DNA of 35,378 nucleotides from an uncultured Clostridia bacterium (GTDB lineage Bacteria > Bacillota > Clostridia > Lachnospirales > CAG-274), in NCBI GenBank assembly GCA_947627425.1, contig CANQVZ010000021.1:1-35378 (forward strand), read 5' to 3'. Below, piece by piece: positions 24,355 to 32,936 of the stretch. Under the pieces are notes generated by a model. The model made no database searches, was not told the DNA's origin, and worked only from the letters and a program-made list of their open reading frames with translations. Made by a program: the position numbers and the translations under genes. Positions within the stretch are counted from its first letter, which is position 1. Every line of letters begins with the position of its first letter.

Positions 24355-25380
24355 TTATACCCTTACTTTACCCGCAAGCACCTGCTTGTAGTCCTCATAA
24401 TTAGCTTTAAGAAGCTCGGGAGTGTTCAGTTCATACGGACATTTTGATTTACACTGTCCACAGTTGATACATTTTTCTATCTGCTTCATATTTTCCTGCC
24501 ATGTTTCATTGAGCCATGCCTTTGACGGAGCTCTCCTGAGCATAAGCGACATTCTGGCGCAGTTGTTTATCTGTATATTCATGGGACAGGGCATACAGTA
24601 TCCGCAGCCGCGGCAGAAATTACCGCTGAGCTCTGCCTTGTCTTTGTTTATAGCCTCCATTATTTCCTCATTCATTACGGGAGTGTCATTCATGTAAGAA
24701 AGCCATTCATCAAGCTCGTTTTCACGCTGTATTCCCCATATAGGCATTACATTGTCATATTGACCAATAAAGGCATATGCCATTTGAGAATTTGTTATTA
24801 TACCTCCGGCAAGCGCTTTCATGGCTATAAAGCCCATATTTTTTTCTTTACACTTATCTGCAAGAGCAAGCTCTCTTTCTCCCGAAAGATAGCTGAAAGG
24901 AAACTGCAAGGTCTCATACAAGCCGGATTTAATTATTTCTTCTGCTATACCTATCTTGTGAGCGGTTATGCCGATGTGCTTTATAAGCCCCTGACGCTTG
25001 AAATCCTCCATAAGCTCATACATTCCCGTTCCGTCGTCGGGCGCATAACAGCGGTCAACGCAGTGAAACTGGTAAATATCTATATAGTCGGTCTTAAGCA
25101 GCTTAAGAGATTCCTCAAGCTGTTTTTTCATGTCTTCGGTGTTTTTTGCCATTGTTTTGGTGGCGATAAATATATTTTTTCTGACATCCGACAGAGCGAG
25201 ACCTATTTTTTCCTCGCTGTCGGAATAAGCCCTTGCAGTATCAAAAAAGGTGATACCTCCCTCATACGCCCTTTGCAGTATCTTTACGGCAGTATCGATG
25301 TCATCGCGCTGTAAGGGAAGGGCGCCAAAACCGTTCTGCACAGAGCTTATGCCCGTACTTCCCAGAATAATTTTTTTCAT
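24355..25380 (-). CDS. Aldo/keto reductase with C-terminal [4Fe-4S] clusters
   Basis: This 341-residue protein has an aldo/keto reductase barrel whose catalytic tetrad is intact: D47, Y52, K75 and H106 (FFDTARAY, ATKT, YQFH). The last 90 residues add two ferredoxin-like motifs: CRGCGYCMPCPMNI near 250 and CINCGQCKSKCPYEL near 305, each with four cysteines. This fusion is common in anaerobic Clostridia and implies electron transfer between clusters and the reductase, but substrates are mostly unknown. An upstream in-frame GTG at 25389 sits directly against the ribosome site. The ATG at 25380 has AAGGAG 8 bp upstream and is preferred. It has its own promoter. Confidence 0.9.
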   Translation of the reverse strand: MKKIILGSTGISSVQNGFGALPLQRDDIDTAVKILQRAYEGGITFFDTARAYSDSEEKIGLALSDVRKNIFIATKTMAKNTEDMKKQLEESLKLLKTDYIDIYQFHCVDRCYAPDDGTGMYELMEDFKRQGLIKHIGITAHKIGIAEEIIKSGLYETLQFPFSYLSGERELALADKCKEKNMGFIAMKALAGGIITNSQMAYAFIGQYDNVMPIWGIQRENELDEWLSYMNDTPVMNEEIMEAINKDKAELSGNFCRGCGYCMPCPMNIQINNCARMSLMLRRAPSKAWLNETWQENMKQIEKCINCGQCKSKCPYELNTPELLKANYEDYKQVLAGKVRV

Positions 25381-25416
25381 TCGTATCACTCCTTAAATAT
25401 AGACCTTATTAATATA

Positions 25417-25445
25417 ATTATACATTCTGTCAGCGATTTTGGCAA
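25417..25445 (-). promoter_or_regulatory. Promoter of the aldo/keto reductase gene
   Basis: On the minus strand, TTGCCA (25440-25445), a 17-bp spacer and a perfect TATAAT (25417-25422), 36 bp before the start codon. It lies just downstream of the deacetylase stop codon. Confidence 0.78.
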
Positions 25446-25452
25446 TATATTT

Positions 25453-26079
25453 TTAATTTTGTATGGTAGTAGCCTCACTGTTTGTATGCTGTCTTCCCTC
25501 GTGGTCTATGTAATAGTTTTCTCTCAAAATAAGCTCGCTTACAGGCACTATTTCATAGCCTTTCTCCTTAAGCCCCTTTATTATGGTATCAAGCACATCG
25601 GGAGTATATTTTGCGTCATTATGAAAAAGTATTATAGAGCCGTCTCCCAGATGCTTGTGATTGAGCACCTGATTTGTCTCATGCTCGGCTCCCAGCTCTT
25701 TCCAGTCTAAGCTGTCGATATCCCACTGTATCGGATAATATCCGCATTCTTCCGCTGCCGTAAGCACCGTGTCATTGTATTCGCCAAACGGTGGACGGTA
25801 TAATATGGGGTCTGTATTCAAAAGCTCCTTTAGCTTGTTGTGACAGTCCATAATATTTTTTTTGTTGTCCTCCAAGCTCAACTGCGAGCTGTGCGGATGT
25901 GTATTGCTGTGATTTCCCACATCGTGTCCGTTTTCGTATATCTTTTTGACCTCATCCGGATATTTGTCCACCCAGTAACCGCAGAGGAAAAATGTAACCT
26001 TTACATCATTCTTGTCTAAAATGTCAAGTAATGTGTCCGTGTCCTCCGCTCCCCAAGGAGCGGGTAATATAAGAAGCAA
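25453..26079 (-). pseudogene. Polysaccharide deacetylase, 5'-truncated
   Basis: The frame encodes 208 residues of a NodB-type polysaccharide deacetylase (carbohydrate esterase 4), which removes acetyl groups from peptidoglycan or other glycans. Present are motif 2 GNHSNTHPH (zinc histidines), motif 3 RPPFGEYN, WDIDSLDW and the ILFHND motif with the catalytic-side histidine. Motif 1, normally TFDAPWG or TFDD with the catalytic aspartate, reads ILPAPWG: the homology begins abruptly at the alanine. The usual signal/TM region and about 60-90 N-terminal residues are missing. The only start is a TTG without a ribosome site, and in-frame stops and a hairpin lie just upstream. All three upstream frames lack the missing motif. 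It is most likely a truncated remnant at an insertion or deletion point. Confidence 0.7.
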
Positions 26080-26093
26080 TTCGTTAAAACGCC

Positions 26094-26137
26094 GAAAGCT
26101 ATGGATTTATGCGGATTATCGCAAGTCCATAGCTTTC
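26094..26137. repeat. Strong 44-nt hairpin at the island edge
   Basis: A perfect 12-bp inverted repeat GAAAGCTATGGA (26094-26105) and TCCATAGCTTTC (26126-26137) has an inner TGCG/CGCA pair around GATTAT. It lies 70 bp after the HNH gene and 15 bp before the truncated deacetylase frame, on the same strand. It may end the island operon, although a strong T-run is absent on that strand, or belong to an inserted repeat unit. The rest of 26080-26206 shows no other signal. Confidence 0.7.
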
Positions 26138-26206
26138 TTTGGATTTAGTATGTACAGATATTATAAAACAGGGATTTCCGTTCTGCGTTCATATAATAAT
26201 AAGTTA

Positions 26207-26794
26207 TTACTTATCACTGTTGAAAAGATTCTGAATTTTCTTTTTTGTGTCTTCAATGTTATTCTGAATTTTCATTTTTTTTGCTTCACGTTTGATATAC
26301 TTTTCACTTTCAATTTGTTTATCCAACATTCTGCCGGCCTGTTCGACAGAAATATTATCTCCTCTTTTAATATTCCTGTCTATTACCTCTGAATTGGACA
26401 GACTTCCCTTGCTTTTGTTTAATTTCTCGTTTGTTACGGCTAAATTTTTTTCATTATTGGCAAGTTCTTTTCTTTGTTCGGGTTTAAGGTCGGGATATGC
26501 CTTATTGATCGTGTCTATCGGAGTTACATGATCTATATTTACGTTTTCTCTCTTTATTCTTTTGCCGGTATACTCGTCATCAACAGTTTTTCTGTTTCCA
26601 AATTTTTCTTCTTTATACTTGTTTCTTTTGGCTACATCATCGACTTCGCTGCGAGCATTTCGTCTTTCGGCATCGGCTTCCTTTGTAACGGATTTATCCA
26701 GATCATCTAATTTTGCATTCCTGTTTCTTTCGGTGTTGGCTGATTGGAATGCTTTGCTTTCGGGATTTTTTCTGACTTCCGATATTTCTTTCAT
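26207..26794 (-). CDS. HNH-nuclease-like protein, last gene of the accessory operon
   Basis: This 195-residue, highly charged protein has no hydrophobic segment. Residues 1-70 and 140-195 are Lys/Glu-rich helices. The middle holds an HNH-like core: YTGKRI at 75-80, NIDHVTP at 86-92 (D88-H89 in the position of the general-base histidine), then NNEKNLAVT at 113-121 and NKSKG at 126-130. This D-H / N / N-x-x-K order matches HNH endonucleases of the type seen in Cas9. Zinc-binding CxxC pairs are absent. The ATG directly abuts the TAA of the ATPase gene with GGGAGG inside that gene, so translation is coupled. It is probably the DNA-cutting component; nuclease activity is inference. Confidence 0.72.
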   Translation of the reverse strand: MKEISEVRKNPESKAFQSANTERNRNAKLDDLDKSVTKEADAERRNARSEVDDVAKRNKYKEEKFGNRKTVDDEYTGKRIKRENVNIDHVTPIDTINKAYPDLKPEQRKELANNEKNLAVTNEKLNKSKGSLSNSEVIDRNIKRGDNISVEQAGRMLDKQIESEKYIKREAKKMKIQNNIEDTKKKIQNLFNSDK

Positions 26795-29700
26795 TTAAAA
26801 TAGCCTCCCTTCCTTAAATTTTTCTCTCCAATCGGAATATAAAACTTTATTTTCGGGAGAATTTGTTACCATATCCCGCATAAAGCATTGTATCGTCAGA
26901 ATCCTCAATTCATCCGAAATATTTTCCGTGTTATTCAATATCATATTTGAGAAAATACCGTGTATATATTCAATGCTTTCTGCGTTATCTGCCGTTTCTT
27001 TTATACCAGGCTGTGCTGACATAATGCCGGCAACAAGTGATGAAAGCTCGCCGAATTTTTCATCCTCGAAAATATCAATGTTGTTTTCGTAAATTATATC
27101 CTTAAGTTTAGATTTAAGAGCTTCCGAAATATCAACTCTGTTTATGTTGTTGATTATAAAATCGGTGTCTGCTTCCTCGGCTTCAACACAGCGGTCTTTC
27201 AGCAAAAGCTTTAAAACTTCTGTTTTAAACTTTTTTTCGTCAACGTTTTTTCCCGTTGTCCTAATATGCTGATAAGGCATTTCCTTTTCGCTGAATTTAT
27301 TGATCCTACAGAGAACAGGGTCGACCCAGTCGTTTTGATATATAACTGCTACTCCCTTGGGCAGTTTGGCTATTTCATCTATCTGAGCATCGTTGAGAGC
27401 CGCAGCTTTTCCTGCGCTTCTTCTGTCAATTTCATCAGGAAGACGCATTATTATCTTTGTGTTCGTATTTCTTATGGCTGACACATCGACTGCCGACGGA
27501 GATTGATCCGCTATAATAAAACCTTCGCCGTATGTTCTCATTTCAGCTATAGCGTTTGATAAAAGCTCCACTGACTTCCCTCCGATGCTCGGATTTTCGG
27601 GATCCTGGTCTGTAGATGTCTTTTTAAGTATGTTGTGAGCTTCTTCCAGAACGGTAATATGACGCAGAGGAGAATTCATAGTTGAGGCATCGGACATTCT
27701 GTATTCACCCAAACGCATAATAAGTATGCCCATTATAAGAGATTTGGTTTCTGCTGAGCCTACTCTGCTGAGATCGATGATCACATTTTTATCAAAAAGA
27801 GTCTGATTGTCTATTTCATCGGATGTAAATATCTGACCGTTCAGACCGTTTGTGAGCGACTTTACTCTTGTTACGAGAGAGCCCATGTAATTGCTTTTGA
27901 CCTCCTCCGAATATGCCGAATTCCTGATCACATATGTAAGCTCATCAAGAAGGTCTTTAAAATTAGGATAAATATCGCCTTTGGGATTCTGGGACAGTGT
28001 AAGATCCCATCCGCAGTCCTCATATGCTTTCAGAACTGCTTCTTTTAATACTGCCGGCATAGCCGCATACATAGGCCAGCATACATTGAATATCTCAATG
28101 AGTCTGTCTATATGCTCATATACATGTATTCCCTTGGCAAATCTGAAAGGATTGATTTTTATAAGCGGTGTATAATTCGGATTAGTGCCATAAACAAATA
28201 CATTTTTCCTTCCGCCGAATACGTTTTTATATTCTCCCTTTGCGGGCTCTATCACCATAAAATTAATGCCTTTTTCCAAAAGATGACCAAGCATTTCATA
28301 TATGGTATTGCTTTTGCCCGAGCCTGTAGAGCCTGTTATAAATGTGTGCATGGATAAGCTTTCAACATCCAGGCTTATACTGTTGGAATATACGCTTCCC
28401 ATATTGAATATTTTTCCAAGATTTATTGTGTTTCCGCTTTTACTCATATCGCTGTATTTTACAACTTCTTTTCCGAAATCGGCATGATTTATAACGGGTA
28501 GACCGCTTACGGAATGTCTGGGCAGACCCATGTGGAGTGCAAGCTCATTTCCGCTTACAAATGAACATGGTGTGACTTCAATATTACCCATAGCGCCGCT
28601 GTATTTAAAAACGGGATGTATGAAATTGGTCACATATTTCCCCAGCATCTCTACTCTTTTCTTGTCGGGATTTTCCAGCCAAGAATTTATGGCGGATATT
28701 TCAACGCCTGTATTTGTTCCGCTCATAAGCGCCTTATAAGTGGAAGCGGCGATTTCGGCAGTGCTTGTGTCCTCTGCCATAAAATATGCCGCACATTGGT
28801 ACATACCAAGGCTTTCAAATTCATCCATTCTCTTTATCTGTCTGTCTATTCTTGAAAGAATGTCAGAAACGATCTTATTATCAGCGGTAATGGTTATGCC
28901 GTTTGATGTTCCTCCCGAAATGCCTTGAGTTTTTGATCTGCTTTCATTTTCGGATACGGATTCCGTACTGCTATGATTTACAGAATGAGTATCGCTATAA
29001 GAATTTGTAGTGCTTTCGGAATTCGAACTTGAGTTTGTTTTTGACACAATACCGCCAATGTTATTTACCATAGCGCCCAATGTACCGCCGACTAAGGCAC
29101 CTGCCGTAAGACTCATACCGCCCGACGGAACAGCCAAGGCAACACCGACCAGGTTTACTGCTGCGGCAACTCCCTTCATAGCTTTTCCCGCAGCGTTTTC
29201 GCTTGAAACAGAATGACTGCTGCTTTCGCTTTTTGAAACGGTTTCACTGCGAGAATCGGAGGTTCCCTCGGTATCCGAATGTCCTACAGAAGAGCCCTTG
29301 CTCTCGCTTCGCGAATAACTTATCGAATTGGAATTTCCATAATTTATCTGTCTTTTGGAAAAGGGAGTAAGCTGAGTATACACGGTCTCGTAGCCTTTTC
29401 TTATTTCGTTCATCTGCTCGTGACTGGTAGAATCAGCGATTATGATAGCTGTATATTTTTGACCCTGCATTGAAAGTACAAGCTTTTCTATGCCCTGTAC
29501 AAAATTGTTGTCGGATGTTATATTTTCTCTTGGATTGGCAACACAGGATACGGAGGATATATTTTTTATCTTTATTTTTTTTATAAGCTCATTTATAGCC
29601 TCGTAATCACATTTTTCAGTCTTGGTGCCGGGAAATTGTCCCTTAAGTGCGTTTTCGACCGCCTGTTCAACATAAGATGCTTCATGCATATCGTCGGCGA

Positions 29701-30049
29701 TCCTTATACCCATATAAAAGTTTGTCTTTTTTTCATCACTGTTGAGTATGAGAAAAACAGAACAGTTCAGATTAGCTATAGTATTGAAAACACTTGCGAA
29801 TTTATAGGTAGAAAATTCGTCTTTTTCATATACCATTTCATTTATTTTAAAAATTCTTATATTATCTTGTATATTGTTTTCAATTAAGCTGTCCTCAAGG
29901 GGTACTATTTCCAGCTTGTTCAGATTGCCGACATACTTTTTCAGCACTATATCGTCCACTATAGTCAGAGCATTATTATATTCCGCAAGAATATTGCCGT
30001 ATTCGGGAACGGATACCTGTTCTTGCTTTTTTAAAGCTATATCGTCCAC
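26795..30049 (-). CDS. HerA/DUF87-like ATPase with serine-rich hydrophobic insertion
   Basis: This 1084-residue protein carries a HerA-type translocase ATPase. Walker A is TGSTGSGKSNT near residues 569-579; Walker B is HITVLEEAHNIL near 796-807; ADQSP and NTKIIMRLPD follow, as in HerA/FtsK-like motors. Such proteins are usually hexamers that move DNA or proteins. Residues 1-235 are an unassigned alpha/beta domain. Residues about 240-283 and 336-378 are Ser-rich (SISYSRSES; STTNSYSDTHS) and flank a Gly/Ala-rich hydrophobic stretch (about 288-335) that could be a membrane-inserting hairpin. The C-terminal 150 residues are helical. The start is GTG with GAGGAG, 15 bp after the upstream gene. Its coupled neighbour is HNH-like. 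Confidence 0.85.
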   Translation of the reverse strand: MDDIALKKQEQVSVPEYGNILAEYNNALTIVDDIVLKKYVGNLNKLEIVPLEDSLIENNIQDNIRIFKINEMVYEKDEFSTYKFASVFNTIANLNCSVFLILNSDEKKTNFYMGIRIADDMHEASYVEQAVENALKGQFPGTKTEKCDYEAINELIKKIKIKNISSVSCVANPRENITSDNNFVQGIEKLVLSMQGQKYTAIIIADSTSHEQMNEIRKGYETVYTQLTPFSKRQINYGNSNSISYSRSESKGSSVGHSDTEGTSDSRSETVSKSESSSHSVSSENAAGKAMKGVAAAVNLVGVALAVPSGGMSLTAGALVGGTLGAMVNNIGGIVSKTNSSSNSESTTNSYSDTHSVNHSSTESVSENESRSKTQGISGGTSNGITITADNKIVSDILSRIDRQIKRMDEFESLGMYQCAAYFMAEDTSTAEIAASTYKALMSGTNTGVEISAINSWLENPDKKRVEMLGKYVTNFIHPVFKYSGAMGNIEVTPCSFVSGNELALHMGLPRHSVSGLPVINHADFGKEVVKYSDMSKSGNTINLGKIFNMGSVYSNSISLDVESLSMHTFITGSTGSGKSNTIYEMLGHLLEKGINFMVIEPAKGEYKNVFGGRKNVFVYGTNPNYTPLIKINPFRFAKGIHVYEHIDRLIEIFNVCWPMYAAMPAVLKEAVLKAYEDCGWDLTLSQNPKGDIYPNFKDLLDELTYVIRNSAYSEEVKSNYMGSLVTRVKSLTNGLNGQIFTSDEIDNQTLFDKNVIIDLSRVGSAETKSLIMGILIMRLGEYRMSDASTMNSPLRHITVLEEAHNILKKTSTDQDPENPSIGGKSVELLSNAIAEMRTYGEGFIIADQSPSAVDVSAIRNTNTKIIMRLPDEIDRRSAGKAAALNDAQIDEIAKLPKGVAVIYQNDWVDPVLCRINKFSEKEMPYQHIRTTGKNVDEKKFKTEVLKLLLKDRCVEAEEADTDFIINNINRVDISEALKSKLKDIIYENNIDIFEDEKFGELSSLVAGIMSAQPGIKETADNAESIEYIHGIFSNMILNNTENISDELRILTIQCFMRDMVTNSPENKVLYSDWREKFKEGRLF

Positions 30050-30053
30050 TATA
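29947..30053. repeat. 17-bp direct repeat spanning the ATPase start
   Basis: CTATATCGTCCACTATA occurs at 29947-29963 and again at 30037-30053, exactly 90 bp apart and in frame. On the minus strand the second copy contains the GTG start and codes for (M)DDIALKK; the first codes for VDDIVLKK at residues 31-38. It may be the remnant of an N-terminal duplication. Confidence 0.75.
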
Positions 30054-30064
30054 CTTCACTCCTC

Positions 30065-30586
30065 TTAATTGTCTGTAATTATTACAGCAATACCTGCCAG
30101 AGCTATTACACCGCCGGCAACTACGACCCTTCCCTCGGACAGACATATGCCTGCAAGGGCGGTGACTGCGCCTACGGCTGTTATGCCTGCGCCCACCTGT
30201 TTCTTTGTAAGGGTATTCTGTCCATTTTTGTGGGTACTGCTGCCTGAAGTTTGCTTTGCTCCCACAGGCTGTTCTTTCTTTATTTCATCGGCATAAATAT
30301 ACTGCACCACGTCTCTGAGAAGAGCGATCCTTTCCTTTGAAAAATTATTCACAACCGCCACAAATTGTGTATTCATATAATCAATTGTGTACTGCGTCTT
30401 ATCGTAGCTGAATTCTTCGCCGTTGTGTTCGTCATAAAGATCGGGGATCTTTTCCTCGGCATACTGTATCATTTCATCAAACATAGCAAAAGAAGGGTCA
30501 TCAAGCATAACATTTTTAAGCATTATTCTTGTTCCCAGTCTATCACCATTGTCGACTTCTTCCTTGAATTCCGGTATTATTGCCAT
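30065..30586 (-). CDS. Small protein with C-terminal glycine-rich membrane hairpin
   Basis: This 173-residue protein is of unknown family. Residues 1-110 are soluble, acidic and helical (MAIIPEFKEEVDNGDRLG and onward). A Ser/Thr/Lys linker (about 110-128) follows. The end forms two short hydrophobic segments, VGAGITAVGAVTALAGICL (about 130-148) and VVVAGGVIALAGIAVII (about 153-169), separated by SEGR. The evenly spaced glycines and alanines suggest tightly packed helices. This resembles the hydrophobic loop in the ATPase encoded 15 bp downstream, so both may enter the same membrane assembly. The ATG has AGGAGG 10 bp upstream. The 67-bp gap to the preceding GTPase gene has no convincing promoter. 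Confidence 0.72.
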   Translation of the reverse strand: MAIIPEFKEEVDNGDRLGTRIMLKNVMLDDPSFAMFDEMIQYAEEKIPDLYDEHNGEEFSYDKTQYTIDYMNTQFVAVVNNFSKERIALLRDVVQYIYADEIKKEQPVGAKQTSGSSTHKNGQNTLTKKQVGAGITAVGAVTALAGICLSEGRVVVAGGVIALAGIAVIITDN

Positions 30587-30653
30587 ATATATTACCTCCT
30601 TGTTGTTTTTATGCTTACTTTCTACTTTCTGTTTGATTAAATTATCAAAGCGC

Positions 30654-32918
30654 TTATATATCCAATATTGAGTTTACCTTGCTTTGTATATTTTCAAGCC
30701 ATTTGAGCCTATCCTGACTTTCCTTTATGAGTTTTTCAGCATTTTCCTTATCCGTTGCATAGTCCTCCAATTCCTTAAGCTTTATCTTGAGAATGCTGTC
30801 CAGCTCATCAAATTTCTTTGCAAATTCAGACTTTATTGCTTCTGTCTGTTGTTTGGCATACTTAAGTGCGCTGTCACGATTGGAATATAGATTTTTTTCA
30901 AAAGGTGAAAAGAACTTAACCGCAAGAGCATCTCCCTCAACATATTCTTTGTCACCGTATACTGCTTCATAATGGCCTTTTTCCTGAAACCATGTCCAAG
31001 GCTTCCACCATCTCTTGCTTGTGTTTTCCACCCATTCCTTGCCGATCTGAACTCTTTCCGTTTTGACCATGGAATTAATAAGTGAATCTGCATTCGTTTT
31101 TATTTCGCCCTGCATTATTTCAAAGGGATTCAGAGCTATATCGCCTATATCTATATCCTGCATAAGTTCGGAAAGCTTTATTTTGTATTGCTCCAGAAGT
31201 TCTCCTGCGTTTTTAATCATATTTTTAGTCAAAAGATCCTGAAGACTTACCTGTACTTCCGCCTGCAAATTTTCGGTGATTTTCGAGAAAGAAGAAAGCA
31301 TTTCATTTGCTTCTCTTTTGCTTAACTTTTTATTTATGGATTCTTTCTCAGAAGTTATCCTGTCTTGAGCCTTCCTTATGATATTGTCTGCAATTTTTTC
31401 AGCTTCGGAGTCATAATTTATTTTGCTTATAACGTCCTTGAATTTCTTAGCCTCATTGCCGCTGTTGAGCTTACGCTTGATCATGTCGATATTTGCCAAT
31501 ATTTCATTATGTTTTTCTTGATTTTCGGCAATGTTCTGCTTTGTTTTCTCAAATGAACCCGCACTTTCAAGCCTTTTTGCAAATGTATCTACTATATTTT
31601 TGATTTTGGCAGTCTTGGCATATTTGCGGACATACATTTTGATAGCCTGCTCTATAGGTATGATACCGGAATGTATGAGGGCCTGTGTTTTTACATCGTC
31701 TTCTTCCTTTGCTTTACTCAGCATTGCTTCAATAGTTCCTCTTACAGATGGTGTGAGCGGAGCATACTTTTCAAAATGCAGCTCTTCATTTTTGTTGAAT
31801 TTTCTTACCTTACCCTTTGCTGCGTAAACATCATCATCGTCATCATCTTCGCTTTCAGCAAGTATAGTCCTTATATCCAGAGCAGTCAGCGCAGAAGCGG
31901 GGAATATATTGGCATTTTCGATACCGTTATCTTTAAGATAATCTCTTACCTTTGATATAGCTGCATCTACGCTGTCTTCACCTTTTCTGAAATCATCTAG
32001 TTTATTTACGACAAATATAAATCTGTCTCTTGACTGTTTTCCGCCAACACTCATGCTTTCCGCAACTGTTGTGAGTAAATTGTAATCATCGTTTACGGCA
32101 AGCTGTGTAGCATTCATTATATAGAGTACAACTGTTTTTGAAGATTCTGAAAGCATTCTGTAGGTGGCTGCCTTATGTTCAGGATCTCTTGAGTTATTTG
32201 GACCCGGAGTATCAACTAATATAAGAGAAACATCTTCGGCAGTAACAAAGGGGATGTTTCCCTCTACTCTTATCCTGGATACTTCTTTATTATCATTAAG
32301 GCTTTTCATTATGTCATATGTAAGCTCAGGATGTGTTTGTATCAATACACCGTTTTTGTCATAAGCCTTTGCGGTAAAGACATTTTTGTCATTATCCTTG
32401 ATTTCTGTTATAGTTGCGGTGCATGCTTCCTGTTTTGCAGGCATAAGCTTCTGTTGAAGAAGAGAATTGATAAGTGTAGACTTGCCGGCACTCATTGTTG
32501 CTACAACATTCACCTCAAAGTCGCTGCCTTTTGCATTGTTAAATGCCTTTATTACATCAGGCTGTCTTAATTCATCATATGGTCCCTTCTGTATTTCTTC
32601 AAATATTTCTGCAATAGCCTGTTCTTTATCCTTTACTTCTTTTGCCGGTATATGATCAAGTTCAATATTTATACCCTGCTTTTTTGCAGCCTCTGCCATT
32701 TCTGCCACATCTTCAAAGTCAAGGACAGTACCTTGAAATTTAAGCTTGAATGAATTCGTGTTAAGCTCCGTCTGAAGAATATCAGGCAGATCCTCTATCC
32801 ATTCCTGAAGCCTTTCTTCGCCTTTGTTAAGTTTGCTGGTAGCTCTGGGGCTTTTACCATCGATCAGTACCTCTGTTTCAAGCTTGTATGGATTGTACTT
32901 GATAAATATTTCTCTCAT
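30654..32918 (-). CDS. Full-length dynamin-like GTPase
   Basis: This 754-residue bacterial dynamin-family protein has an N-terminal beta-rich domain (about 1-105, IKYNPYKLETEVLIDGK and a WIEDLPDIL motif) before the GTPase domain. The G motifs are: G1 ATMSAGKST near 140-149, G2 threonine in EACTATIT, G3 VDTPGPNNS near 235-243 and G4 NKLDDF near 303. The rest is long coiled-coil stalk (about 430-600 and 680-754). The stretch KRWWKPWTWFQEKGHYEAV near 635-653 is rich in Trp and may be the membrane-touching tip. Dynamins reshape or tether membranes on GTP hydrolysis. The start ATG lies 18 bp after a second GTPase gene, with AGGAGG. Confidence 0.88.
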   Translation of the reverse strand: MREIFIKYNPYKLETEVLIDGKSPRATSKLNKGEERLQEWIEDLPDILQTELNTNSFKLKFQGTVLDFEDVAEMAEAAKKQGINIELDHIPAKEVKDKEQAIAEIFEEIQKGPYDELRQPDVIKAFNNAKGSDFEVNVVATMSAGKSTLINSLLQQKLMPAKQEACTATITEIKDNDKNVFTAKAYDKNGVLIQTHPELTYDIMKSLNDNKEVSRIRVEGNIPFVTAEDVSLILVDTPGPNNSRDPEHKAATYRMLSESSKTVVLYIMNATQLAVNDDYNLLTTVAESMSVGGKQSRDRFIFVVNKLDDFRKGEDSVDAAISKVRDYLKDNGIENANIFPASALTALDIRTILAESEDDDDDDVYAAKGKVRKFNKNEELHFEKYAPLTPSVRGTIEAMLSKAKEEDDVKTQALIHSGIIPIEQAIKMYVRKYAKTAKIKNIVDTFAKRLESAGSFEKTKQNIAENQEKHNEILANIDMIKRKLNSGNEAKKFKDVISKINYDSEAEKIADNIIRKAQDRITSEKESINKKLSKREANEMLSSFSKITENLQAEVQVSLQDLLTKNMIKNAGELLEQYKIKLSELMQDIDIGDIALNPFEIMQGEIKTNADSLINSMVKTERVQIGKEWVENTSKRWWKPWTWFQEKGHYEAVYGDKEYVEGDALAVKFFSPFEKNLYSNRDSALKYAKQQTEAIKSEFAKKFDELDSILKIKLKELEDYATDKENAEKLIKESQDRLKWLENIQSKVNSILDI

Positions 32919-32936
32919 GTTAATATACCTCCTGTG

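Noticed and set aside
26041..26060. CCGCTCC/GGAGCGG inverted repeat at the deacetylase break as a transposon end
   Set aside because: The 7-bp arms fall within codons for the conserved APWGAE motif and can arise from codon choice; no transposase or target duplication is seen.
28915..29330. Serine-rich repeats as a CRISPR array or tandem DNA repeat
   Set aside because: The repetition is in the amino acids only; DNA units vary and there are no equal-length direct repeats with spacers.
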